A stretch of DNA of 64,000 nt from Elusimicrobiota bacterium (lineage in GTDB: Bacteria > Elusimicrobiota > Elusimicrobia > UBA1565 > UBA9628), in assembly GCA_028868375.1 (NCBI GenBank), contig JAGWUP010000001.1, positions 186,001 to 250,000 of the forward strand, in the 5' to 3' direction. The translations under genes and the position numbers were made by a program. Under the pieces are notes generated by a model that saw only the letters and a list, made by a program, of their open reading frames with translations, was not told where the DNA came from and did not search any database. This document shows, one piece after another, positions 24,676-33,500 of the stretch (position 1 is its first letter; each line of letters begins with the position of its first letter).

Positions 24676-24932
24676 ACAGAAACGATTTCAGCCAGGGTGA
24701 TGTGCGCCGATCCCCGTCCTAGGCTTGTCTAGGACTCGGGCCCGACAAGGGTGGAGGTGCGATCCCTCGGCTCTCCGAAAGGGGAGCAGCCGTCCGTCCT
24801 CCGCGCTCGCGGACCTGACGGGCAGGCGAACAGGCACAGTCCTGGCAAGGCAGTCGCGCCAAAGGCGCGTCGCCTCAAAACAAATCGCTTAGCCCACCGA
24901 AAACCGGCGGCTGGTGAAGGGATGGTGCCTTC

Positions 24933-25652
24933 ATGGCCCCGGAATACCACGTCGTACTCGCCGCACTTCGCACCGCCGCCGCCGCCCAGCAGGACTCCGC
25001 GCTCGCGGAGAAAGCCGCAAGCTTCCTAGCCCCCGGCCTGCCCGAAAAGACCCAAGCGCAAGTGGTCGAGGAGCTTCTCGCCCGCATGCGTGTCGAGAAA
25101 GCCCAGCGCGACGCGTTGGGGCTCAACCACTGGGAGGAGCACGGGCCGGAGTTCCTTGCCCGCCTCATCACCGCCGGCCACGCGGCCCAGCGCCGCGCGG
25201 ACCTGGCGGCTTTCATCGCTGAGCATCACGACAACGCGCTGGACTTCGTCCTGAGGATCACGCGCGACCCGGACGCGGCCGAGGCCGCGCTCGGCCGCAC
25301 GTACGTCGAGGTCCTGGAGGGGAAAACGCCCCTCCGGTTCTTCTACCGGGCGCTCAAGCTCAACGCCCGCGACGAGCTACGCAAGCGCCGGCTTCAGCAC
25401 CGGCGATTCGAATCCCTGGACGGCCTGCGCGGCCGCCGGTTCACCTTCTCCGGCAGCGCGGAAGAGGGGGATTTGCGCGCCGAAGTGGCCCCCGAGGACT
25501 TCGCCTCCCCGCATGGCGATGACCGTGACCCACTCGAAATCCTGGCCGAGAAAGAGGAGCTCGAGTTGGCGAAACGCATCGCCAAATCCGAGCGGCGCTA
25601 CCGCTGGATCAAGCAGAAGAATTGGGGCCAATGTCTGCGACTTGGTGCCTAG
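24933..25652 (+). CDS. Sigma-70-like regulatory protein, possibly truncated at its carboxy end
   Basis: The 239-residue product has an Ala-rich helical amino half and then a stretch resembling sigma factor region 2 (DFVLRITRDPDAAEAALGRTY, LRFFYRALKLNARDELRKRR). The ending is odd: after RRYRWIKQKNW the frame closes within eight codons, where a region 4 helix-turn-helix would be expected. The gene may therefore be truncated or frameshifted. The 144 bp downstream contain no obvious continuation. The upstream 257 bp contain no called gene. The sigma assignment is weak; it may be a different helical regulator of the conjugation block that follows. Confidence 0.4.
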   Translation: MAPEYHVVLAALRTAAAAQQDSALAEKAASFLAPGLPEKTQAQVVEELLARMRVEKAQRDALGLNHWEEHGPEFLARLITAGHAAQRRADLAAFIAEHHDNALDFVLRITRDPDAAEAALGRTYVEVLEGKTPLRFFYRALKLNARDELRKRRLQHRRFESLDGLRGRRFTFSGSAEEGDLRAEVAPEDFASPHGDDRDPLEILAEKEELELAKRIAKSERRYRWIKQKNWGQCLRLGA

Positions 25653-25796
25653 GTTGGTAACGAAACACCCGGTTGCATTCGAATAGGGCAAGCCGGGGCA
25701 CAAGGCCGGGCAGCTGGGTAGCCAGTCCAGCGAAACTCGGGGAGCATGCATCCCCACCTGCCCGTAACCGTCGCAAGAGGTCGAAAAGGAGGCCGC

Positions 25797-26372
25797 ATGG
25801 AAAGCATCAAGAGTCGTCCCGTCGTGACGTGCGAGGAGCTTTGCGCCGCCGGCTCGCCGTACGGCGCGCCCCGGAAGGCGCTGCTGACCGCGGGGGAGTT
25901 CCTGAAGATGGTCCGCGTGATCTCAGGACACAGCCTGAGCCGCAGAACGCTCCAGCTCTACAGCTCGCCGGGGCTGAGGCTGCTGCCGCTGCCGATCCAC
26001 TTCCGGGGGAATACGGCGCACTATCTGCACCCTGAGCACACGGTCCGCTGCGCGCTCCTGCTGCACCTGCGCGAGGCGTATTTCCTGCCGCTCAACCTTG
26101 TGAAAGAGGTGCTCGACGCCGTGTCGGACGAGCACTGCGACCTGATCCTGAGCGGCGTGCTCTCGGCTCAGGACCTGATCCGCCTGGCGCGAGACGGGGC
26201 CAAAGCCTGGCTGAAGGAGGCGCTCGTGGGACGGGCCGCGCGCTCGCTCGAGGCCGCGCGCGTGCTCGGCAAAACGATCGAGCAGGCGGGGGAGCCGGTG
26301 TCGATGGTGTCGGCTCTGGCCGAGCGGGGCCGGGCTGAAGGCCGGGTCCCGGCGCTGGCGGGGGGCAGATGA
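25797..26372 (+). CDS. MerR-like DNA-binding protein (paralogue of the one at 62914)
   Basis: I chose ATG 25797 because AGGAGG at 25787-25792 sits just upstream; the earlier ATG at 25746 lacks this. The product has 191 residues. Residues about 40-110 follow the MerR helix-turn-helix and wing pattern (SRRTLQLYSSPGLRLLPLP, then TAHYLHPEHTVRCALLLHLR). The second MerR-like gene at 62914 shares the pattern TLQ-YSSP--RL-PLP---NTAHY almost residue for residue. Its carboxy half is helical with no ligand-binding cysteines. It overlaps the transglycosylase gene (ATGA) and likely regulates the transfer operon. Confidence 0.7.
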   Translation: MESIKSRPVVTCEELCAAGSPYGAPRKALLTAGEFLKMVRVISGHSLSRRTLQLYSSPGLRLLPLPIHFRGNTAHYLHPEHTVRCALLLHLREAYFLPLNLVKEVLDAVSDEHCDLILSGVLSAQDLIRLARDGAKAWLKEALVGRAARSLEAARVLGKTIEQAGEPVSMVSALAERGRAEGRVPALAGGR

Positions 26373-27286
26373 TCCGGGTGAAGCCCATCTCCGCTCTACT
26401 GCTCCTGGCCGCCGCGGCCGCGCCGTCGTCCGCCCAGGCCGTGGGCGAAGCCGCCTTCTTCGGCCAGTTGCGCCTCATCAGCGCGGACATCAAGACCGAG
26501 ATCGCGCAGGCCTCGGCCTTCCGGGACAAGGCCGCGGAGCTGACCAAGGAGGACGCCTTCCGCATGGTCCTGGCGAGAATCCCCGCGTCGGAAGTGCCCG
26601 AAGATTACGTCCGCGCCGCCTTCGACGACCCCGAGACGCGGCTGATTCCGGAGATCCCCGGACGCTTCCGGCCGGGCCCCAGCCAGCCGTCCGCGCAGCC
26701 GTACAGCCAGTATTTGGGGCAGGCCGCCGCGGCCGGCGCGGTCTTCTACGCGGATCACAAAGAGCTGCTCGACCGCGTCGAGAAGGCTTACGGAGTCGAC
26801 GCCGGCATCCTCGCCTCCCTGGTGGGGGTCGAGACGTTTTACGGGACGAACACCGGCCGCTACCCGGTCTTCTCCACGCTCTACACGATCATGGTCGAGC
26901 TGCCCGGACGGCGGGATTGGGCGGCCAACGAGCTCGCCGAATGGCTCAGGCTGTGCCGCCGCAACGGCATCAACCCGCACGCCGTCAAGGGCTCTTACGC
27001 CGGCGCCTTCGGCTACTTCCAGTTCATGCCGTCGAGCTTCAACCGCTTCGGCGTGGACTTCGACGGGGACGGCCGCGTGGCCTTCGACCAATGGCCGGAC
27101 GTGCTCGCCAGCGTCGCGAACTACCTCAAGCTGGCCGGCTGGGAGACCGGCGGCGGCTTCCAAAAGCCGGGCCGGAACTACTCCGCGATCTTCGCTTACA
27201 ACCACTCGGACGGCTACGTGAAGTCCATCGTCCAGCTGCGCGCCGAGATCCTCAAGCGCACCGATTTGGGCGTCGCCGGGAACTGA
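26369..27286 (+). CDS. MltB-type lytic transglycosylase (conjugation-associated, VirB1 role)
   Basis: The 305-residue protein has a signal peptide (KPISALLLLAAAAAPSSAQA) and an MltB/SLT catalytic domain. The catalytic Glu lies in LVGVETFYGTNTG (about residue 152), followed by the hallmark GSYAGAFGYFQFMPSSF and a DFDGDGRVAFDQWPD segment that matches the calcium-binding loop of MltB. It would open the peptidoglycan locally for assembly of the secretion channel, the job of VirB1 proteins. The start overlaps the MerR-like gene by four bases, placing it in the transfer operon. Confidence 0.88.
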   Translation: MIRVKPISALLLLAAAAAPSSAQAVGEAAFFGQLRLISADIKTEIAQASAFRDKAAELTKEDAFRMVLARIPASEVPEDYVRAAFDDPETRLIPEIPGRFRPGPSQPSAQPYSQYLGQAAAAGAVFYADHKELLDRVEKAYGVDAGILASLVGVETFYGTNTGRYPVFSTLYTIMVELPGRRDWAANELAEWLRLCRRNGINPHAVKGSYAGAFGYFQFMPSSFNRFGVDFDGDGRVAFDQWPDVLASVANYLKLAGWETGGGFQKPGRNYSAIFAYNHSDGYVKSIVQLRAEILKRTDLGVAGN

Positions 27287-27305
27287 TCTCAGGGAGGAAT
27301 CGACC

Positions 27306-27572
27306 ATGGAAAGAGACGTGACGCAGCCGGAAGAAGAAGGCTCGCAGGGCCAGGGGAACGGCCGCGGACCGAAGCCTTCGGACCCCTACAAGCTGGCTCT
27401 GACGGTGACCTGGAAGACGATCTGGACACTCGGCGAGATCGGCCAGAAGCGGCTCAAGAAGGGCCAGGACCTGACCCGCGACCAGCTGATCTGCGAGGCG
27501 ATCGAGCTGCTGTCCGAGCGCGAGACCGGCCCCCGCGCCGGCGCCAAGACCCCGGAGGCCGCGGCCCGCTAG
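27306..27572 (+). CDS. Small charged protein of unknown function in the transfer operon
   Basis: The 88-residue product starts at ATG 27306 after GGGAGGA (27292-27298). A disordered acidic/glycine leader precedes a helical core (YKLALTVTWKTIWTLGEIGQ, TRDQLICEAIELLSE). The core resembles the size and helix pattern of ribbon-helix-helix accessory proteins used at relaxosomes, but I cannot confirm that. It lies 20 bp after the transglycosylase and just upstream of the repeat-rich start of the replication-relaxation gene. Confidence 0.5.
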   Translation: MERDVTQPEEEGSQGQGNGRGPKPSDPYKLALTVTWKTIWTLGEIGQKRLKKGQDLTRDQLICEAIELLSERETGPRAGAKTPEAAAR

Positions 27573-27602
27573 TCCATAGCTGGACTGATAGCTGGAGCTA
27601 TG
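27571..27602. promoter_or_regulatory. Short repeats at the replication-relaxation gene start (candidate operator)
   Basis: ATAGCTGGA occurs at 27576-27584 and again at 27588-27596, a 12-bp period. AGTCC and GGACT form an inverted repeat around ATAGCT (27571-27586), and CATAGCT/AGCTATG pair across the same stretch. The block ends in the ATG at 27600. It looks like a binding site for a DNA-binding protein, possibly the small protein encoded just upstream. Confidence 0.5.
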
Positions 27603-28712
27603 AAATTCGAGACCACTGACGAAACGCCCGTTGTCGGAGAAGCGCTGGACGCAGCGCGCTTTTTCCCGCCCTCCTCGTCTCGGCCTTTGGCCTCGACGCT
27701 TCCCAACCCCGCCCCCGCTACGAAGAGAGAATGCGGTGCCGGGGTTGGGAAGACGGAGGGCGGGAAAAGCGGTGAGGAGGTGTTTGAGGTTCATCAGGAA
27801 GTTGAGTTGGAAAAGGATTTTGAAGGAGGAGTTGGAGGGGAAAGTCAGGGACATATCAATGGGAATTCCATCAAGGAGAAGGGGGGTGGTGAAGGGATTT
27901 TAGAGGTGGAGAGGAACGGATTTGAAAGAAAAACGGAAACGGAAAACAACGGAGAACGGAAACGGAAACTGAAGGATTTGGACATCAAGATTCTGGGACT
28001 TCTGGAGGTCTGGGGAGCATTGGGACTGGGTCAGATCGAGGGAGTCTGCGGGTCGGAAGGACGTGCGGATGAGCAGGTGGAGGGCCTGTTTTTCAACGAG
28101 GGATTCAAGTACGCTGGGCGGTTTTATCTGCGGCTGAGGGAGCTGGAGCGGGCGGGTTTGGCGGCGACTCAGAGGGCTTTGGGCTCGAAGCAGGTGTACC
28201 GGTTGACGGACTGGGGCCATGCGGCGCTGAGGCGCCAGATGGCGGCGCGGCTGCCTTCGGCGCAGCGGACGGTGTGCCCGAGTACGCTGGAGCATCGGAT
28301 CATCGGGGCCGGCGTGGGGCTCTTGATCGAGCGGTTTCTGAGGCTGCCGGTGCTCAGCGAGCGGCAGTGCTACTACGCGCTCAGGACCAATTTGGGAGGC
28401 AAGCGGCGGGCCGGTTTTCACCTGCCGGACATGACGGTGTACCTGCCGAAAGGCCGGTGCGCGGTCGAGGTCGAGCTGCACAAGAAGGGCGACAAGTCCT
28501 ACGCGAACGTCTGGTCCTTTTATAAGAGGGGCCTCAAGCCGGAGGATCGTCTCGTCTACCTGACGCCGAACCAAGCCTTCACCCAGAGCCTCCTGGAAAC
28601 GGCCGGGGAGCTGGGCTGCGCGGACCTGTACGCCTGCGACTTGCCCGCCTTCCGCCGCGGCCTCGGCCGCTCCGAGTTCCGCAATTTCAAGGGAGCCGTG
28701 TTCCACTTCTAA
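27600..28712 (+). CDS. Replication-relaxation family protein
   Basis: The frame from ATG 27600 codes for 370 residues. Residues about 125-210 form the winged-helix typical of the replication-relaxation family (KDLDIKILGLLEVWGALG, then FYLRLRELERAGLAATQ and KQVYRLTDWGHAAL). Residues about 230-360 have a compact fold with ETELHKKGDKSY-like acidic positions (CAVEVELHKKGDKSYANVW). Family members sit beside coupling-protein genes on conjugative plasmids and are linked to replication or DNA relaxation. The first about 110 residues are low-complexity, Gly/Glu-rich and include a long inverted repeat, so translation may begin later. The stop is coupled to the coupling-protein ATG. Confidence 0.75.
   Translation: MKFETTDETPVVGEALDAARFFPPSSSRPLASTLPNPAPATKRECGAGVGKTEGGKSGEEVFEVHQEVELEKDFEGGVGGESQGHINGNSIKEKGGGEGILEVERNGFERKTETENNGERKRKLKDLDIKILGLLEVWGALGLGQIEGVCGSEGRADEQVEGLFFNEGFKYAGRFYLRLRELERAGLAATQRALGSKQVYRLTDWGHAALRRQMAARLPSAQRTVCPSTLEHRIIGAGVGLLIERFLRLPVLSERQCYYALRTNLGGKRRAGFHLPDMTVYLPKGRCAVEVELHKKGDKSYANVWSFYKRGLKPEDRLVYLTPNQAFTQSLLETAGELGCADLYACDLPAFRRGLGRSEFRNFKGAVFHF
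27661..27768. repeat. Long nested inverted repeat (candidate oriT or replication origin)
   Basis: The outer arms, TTTTCCCGCCCTCC (27661-27674) and GGAGGGCGGGAAAA (27755-27768), are perfect complements. The inner arms, CTTCCCAACCCCG (27699-27711) and CGGGGTTGGGAAG (27740-27752), are also perfect. A small GGCC-TTT-GGCC hairpin sits between the left arms. All of it can fold into one branched cruciform. It lies in the low-complexity 5' part of the replication-relaxation frame, next to transfer genes. The strand asymmetry (C-rich then G-rich) and location suggest an origin-type site. No relaxase is visible to confirm oriT. Confidence 0.75.
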
Positions 28713-30388
28713 TGGCCAAGCACCGCGCGATCCGCCCGTCCGTTCAGCACCCGCCGAAGGCTTTGACGCCGCGACAGCAGCTGGTCTACGGGCTCGGGAG
28801 CCTTGGCCTGATGGGCGCGGTCTTCGTGCTCGCCTCGCTTTCCAAGAGCAAGAGAAGGGCTCGCTCCGAGAAGCTGGAGCTGCCCAAGAAGCCCTTCTCG
28901 ACCAAGGCCGCGCTGACGCTCGCGCTCGAGCAGCCGGGCGCCGGAACCCTGCTCGGAGTCGTGCAGACGCGCGGACTCAAGAGCCTCTTCTCGCGCACGC
29001 GGCCCTGGCTCCTGAGCCGGGAGCACCGCGAGCGCCACATGCAGATCATGGGCCCGACGCGCTCCGGCAAGTCGCAGCTGCTGCTGTCCTTGTGCGCCCA
29101 GGACATGAAGGCCCGGCGGTCCATTTTCTTCATGGAAGCCAAGGGGGACGTGTACGACCTCCAACAGTTCGGCCGGCTCGCGCGCCTGACCGGGCGTGTC
29201 GACGACCTGCGCTACTTCAACCCGGCCGACCCGCTGTCCATGACCTTCAACCCGATCCGGCCGGTGCCCGGGCAGGACGCGACCGAGGTCGCGAACCAGA
29301 TATCGCGGGCCATCGGCCGCGAGCCCGGAGGCGGGGGAGAGTCCGAGTTCTTCCGCAACGTGGACTACGCCCGCATCCAGACCATGACCGAGATCTTCAT
29401 GGCCTCGGGCTTGGAGTTCACGCTCAAGGACGCCTTCTACTACTTCCAGTTCGGGCCCTGCCGCGATCTGGCCTACTCCTACTGCAAGGACAAGTCGCTG
29501 GTCGCGCTGGCCAAGCGCCAGTTCGAGGGAGCGGCGGGCGACACCACCGCCCTGACCGCCAACCTGCGGCCTTGGATCACGGGCCGGCTGGGCCAACTGC
29601 TCAACAGCTACGAGCCGCAGATCAGGCTCGAGGACCTCTTCAGCAACGACCGGCTGGCCTACTTCGCCATCCCGATCGGGCGGCTCCAGGTGCTCGCCAA
29701 TCCGCTGGGCCGCATGGTCATCGCGGGGCTCATGGGCATCGCCGCGATGCGGCAGAGCATGGCGAAGAAACCCGAGCCGGCGTCCGTGATCCTCGATGAG
29801 TTCCCCGAGTTCGCCACGCCGGTCTTCGCCAGCCTGATCGCGACGGTGGGCTCGGCCAAGCTCTGGACGATCTTCTCCCATCAGGACCTGGGCCAGCTCA
29901 AGAAGGTGGAGGGCACGCCGCCGGAGTCCTTCTTCTCGGCCCTGTTCTCCAACAGCTCGGGCTGCAAGGTCTTCTTCCACCTTCCGCACCCGGCCGACGC
30001 CGAGTTGATCGCCAAGGCCGCCGGGACCTGCACGACGGTGAAGACCACGGAGGCCGTGGAATCGGGCTTCTTCGGCGACATGGGCACGGGCAGGAAGTCG
30101 ATGCGCGAGGTGGAGGAGTTCCTGGCGCACCCGAACCTGCTGCGGGCCCTCAAGCCCGGCCTGGCCGTCGCTTGGGCGCACGGCGGCCGGGCGTCGGTGG
30201 TCTCGACCGCGGCCGCGCACGAGGTCGTGGACGACGCGACGCCGGTGGTCCTGCCGGAGCTCAAAGGCCTCCCCGCGCGCGGCCTCGACCTCGCCTCGGC
30301 CATGCCCAAGGAGCAGGAGGAAGACTTCATGGGACTTCCTCCGGAAGCGAAGGTTCACGAGGACCAAAGGAGGCTCGCGCTGAAATGA
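28712..30388 (+). CDS. virD4: Type IV coupling protein (VirD4/TraD/TraG family ATPase)
   Basis: The 558-residue protein has one or two amino-terminal hydrophobic stretches (about residues 22-45). Its AAA-type motor has Walker A MGPTRSGKSQLLLSL (about 113-127) and Walker B in SVILDEFPEFATP (about 354). The QDLGQLKK segment and IFSHQDL follow, as in TraG-type coupling proteins. It would dock the DNA-relaxase complex at the secretion channel and drive transfer. The ATG overlaps the preceding stop (TAATG). It is shorter than TraD of F plasmid and lacks a long tail. It is the strongest single marker of conjugation here. Confidence 0.9.
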   Translation: MAKHRAIRPSVQHPPKALTPRQQLVYGLGSLGLMGAVFVLASLSKSKRRARSEKLELPKKPFSTKAALTLALEQPGAGTLLGVVQTRGLKSLFSRTRPWLLSREHRERHMQIMGPTRSGKSQLLLSLCAQDMKARRSIFFMEAKGDVYDLQQFGRLARLTGRVDDLRYFNPADPLSMTFNPIRPVPGQDATEVANQISRAIGREPGGGGESEFFRNVDYARIQTMTEIFMASGLEFTLKDAFYYFQFGPCRDLAYSYCKDKSLVALAKRQFEGAAGDTTALTANLRPWITGRLGQLLNSYEPQIRLEDLFSNDRLAYFAIPIGRLQVLANPLGRMVIAGLMGIAAMRQSMAKKPEPASVILDEFPEFATPVFASLIATVGSAKLWTIFSHQDLGQLKKVEGTPPESFFSALFSNSSGCKVFFHLPHPADAELIAKAAGTCTTVKTTEAVESGFFGDMGTGRKSMREVEEFLAHPNLLRALKPGLAVAWAHGGRASVVSTAAAHEVVDDATPVVLPELKGLPARGLDLASAMPKEQEEDFMGLPPEAKVHEDQRRLALK

Positions 30389-30534
30389 ACGTCATCCGAA
30401 TGATCCTGGAGCAGGCGGCGGACATTCAGCACAACCCGGGCGCCGCCTACTGCCTGGCGATGGCCTGCGAAGTCGCGGCCGTGGCCTTGCTGGCCGTCGC
30501 GGCCAAGGTGCTGGGCTTCCGGCTGATCATATGA
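30385..30534 (+). CDS. Tiny single-span membrane protein in the transfer operon
   Basis: The 49-residue product is coupled to both neighbours by ATGA overlaps (30385-30388 and 30531-30534). A short polar start is followed by one hydrophobic helix (CLAMACEVAAVALLAVAAKVL) that fills the second half. It is too small for homology by eye. Overlaps on both sides argue that it is translated. It might be a small accessory membrane component of the coupling protein or of the secreted protein encoded next. Confidence 0.5.
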   Translation: MNVIRMILEQAADIQHNPGAAYCLAMACEVAAVALLAVAAKVLGFRLII

Positions 30535-33500
30535 CCAAGCGCTCATTGCTGCCGCTGACGCTGCTGCTCGCCGCGCTGCCGGCGCGCGCCCAGGCCGGGG
30601 CTTACATCCCGCAGGCGTCCTTCCCGGTCTCCTTCTCGTCTGTGGCCGGCCTGGACGAGGACGCGAACGGGAACCTTTACGCTCTGGGTCAGGTGCCCGG
30701 GGGGACGACCTACCGCGTCTCGGTTTACACCACGCCGGACCTGGGCTCGCTCTTCGCGTTCGACACGGGCCTGACCGCGCCCGTCGCGTTCGCGGTGGAA
30801 GGCTCGGGGATCATCGACGTCGTCAGCTCGACCAGCACGCAGACGCTGTCGCTGGCGCGGTTCACGAACCCCGGAACCCTGACCGGCTCGGCCTCGTTCT
30901 TCGTGACCTACGCGACGCCGAACATGGAAGCCGTGGCGATCGACAAGACGAACCGGCTCGTCTACATCGCATTCCAATACACCTACCACCCGATCTACCT
31001 CCAATGCCTCGGCTGCGGCGGCCCTTCGACCGTCACCAAGACCCAGATCAACCAGTACGACTTCAGCGGCAATCAGCTCCGCTCCTTCGCCATGCCGGGA
31101 GCGGACTATACGCCGGGCAGCTGCTACACGCCGACGGCCGCGACGACGGACCCACAGGGCAACCTCTATATCGCGGACGGCAGCTGCGGGCAGGTCCTCA
31201 AGTTCACGCAGACGGGCAGCCTCACGAGTTCCACTCCCGCGTCGCAGTGGAGCTACCAATTCAACCCGCGCGGCATGTGGACCGACCCGGCCTCAAACCT
31301 TTATATCAGCCAGTCCGTTTGCGGCCCGACCGGCTGCCCCGCCGGCGTGGTCAAGCTCAACTCCGGCGGCGCCTTCCAGACGAGCTTCGCTGCCGACTCG
31401 GCCGTCGGTTGCGCCTGGGATCAGCGCATCCTCTACCTTAATACCTCCGGGTCTTCGCCCGTGCGGCGCTTCGTCTTCGACAACGCGCCTTCCGTGCCGG
31501 TCGAGTCGGCGCCGCTCGGGATGGTCGTGCAGCACTCCTCCGCCGCCGCGCTCTCCTGGCAGGCGTCGAACGACGCGGACGGAGATCCCGTCACCTACAC
31601 GGCGTATCTCGGCACCAACCCGAACCAGCTCTCGGCCGTCGGCGCCGCGAATCAGCCCGGCTTTACGACGCGGTCGCTGGCCTTCGGCGTCACCTACTAC
31701 TGGCAGATCGTCGCCGCCGACTCCTACCTCGGCCTGCCGCTTCAGCAGACGCCCGCGCCCGTCGAGAGCTTCAATCTCAACCTCACCAACCGGCCTCCGG
31801 CCGCGTTCAGCGTCCTCAGCGGAACCGGCACGGCGGTGACTCGCGCGACCTCCGCGAGCCTGACCTGGCAGCCGGCCGTCGACCCCGAGGGCGATGCCGT
31901 GGTCTACGACGTGTCGTGGGGCACGTCTGTCCAAGGCATGACGACGCTCGGCACCACGGCGTCGACCAACTGGACGGTCTCAGGCCTCGGCTTCGGAACG
32001 ACCTACTACTGGACCGTGCGGGCCCGCGACATTTACAACGCGGCGACGCCGATCACCGGGGGCACGCAGACCTACACGCAGAGTTTCTTGGACACGCCGC
32101 CGCCCGCGCCCGCGATCCTCGGCGGAACCGGTAACCTGGGAGAGCATACGCTGACGCCGTCGGCGACGCTGTCCTGGGGCGCGGTCGCAAACGCGCAGGG
32201 CGACCCGATCGGCTATCGCGTCTACCTGAGCACGGCCAGCAGCGGCTTGTCGCTGGTCCAAGACAGCACGAGGACGGCCTACGCCATGCCCGGGCTCGCG
32301 TTCGGCACGACCTACTATTGGGCCGTCGCGGCCTACGACCCCTACGGCGGGACCGGCATGACGCCTGTTCAGGCGCTCAACGTCTACCTCAAGGATACGC
32401 CGCCGCTGCCCTTCGCCGTGCTGACGGGCACGAGCACGGTGTCCACGCGCGCTACCTCGCAGCTTCTCTCGTGGGCGCCGGCGGTCGACCCCGAGGGAGA
32501 TCCGGTCGCTTACGAGCTGGACCTCTCCACAAATCCCTCGGCGCTGGCCGCCGTGCAGACCTCGACGGCGACGAGCTTCATGCTGTCCTTCCAGTTCGGC
32601 ACGACGTATTACTGGCAGGTCGCGGCGAAAGACCCCTTCGGCGGCGTGACGCTCTCCGGCATCCAGAGCTTCCTGCCGCTCTTTCTCGATCCGCCGCCGA
32701 CCGTGCCCGCCAACCAGTCGAAGACCGGGACCGTTCTCTACCACGGCTTCACGCCGGCGCAGTCGTTCTTCTGGGGCTCGTCGACCGATCCCTTGGGCGA
32801 TCCCTTCACCTACAGCCTCTACTACGGCACCAACAGCGCGAGCATGGCCGTGATCAGCTCCGCGACGCTCGGAGTGACGCTGCCGGTGCCGCTCAATACA
32901 GGCTTCTACTACAGCGTCGTCGCGACGAACATCTACGGCGCCTCCTCGCCGTCGCCGCTCAACTGGGTCTTCTATCAGTTCACCAACAACCCTCCGGGGC
33001 CGTTCGACGTGATCGGGACCACCGGCTCCGTGGCGGCGCGCCAAACGGCGACGACGCTCTCTTGGACGGCGTCGGTCGACCCGGACGGCGATCCCGTGAG
33101 CTACGGGGTCTTCCTCGGCACGGCGGCTTCCTCGCTGAGCCTGCTGACGACGACGCCGAAGACTTCCGCTCAGCTCGGCAGCCTGGCTTTCGGGACCACC
33201 TACTACTGGCGCGTCGACGCCTACGACAGCTTTGGCGGGACGACGACCGCCAACGAGGGAATTCAAAGCCTCGCCTACACCTTCTTCGATCCGCCGCCGT
33301 CGGCCGTCGTCTATCTGAGCACGGCGGCCGCCTACAGCGAGCATACGACCTCTCCGGCCGTGACGCTCGCCTGGTCGCCGTCGACCAACGCCGCCGGCGA
33401 CCCGATCTCCTACGAGCTGGACGTCCAGTCCAGCACGGGCGCCTGGACGCCGCTGTCTCTCGGCCAGGCCACGAGCTTCACGCTACCCGTCGTCCTCGAG

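Noticed and set aside
27859-27903. ATG 27859 as the true start of the replication-relaxation gene
   Set aside because: It is out of frame with the winged-helix coding region.
28709-30367. A 552-residue open frame on the minus strand opposite the coupling protein
   Set aside because: It is the mirror of a high-GC gene with clear VirD4 motifs; its product is Arg/Glu/Gly/His-rich without any domain.
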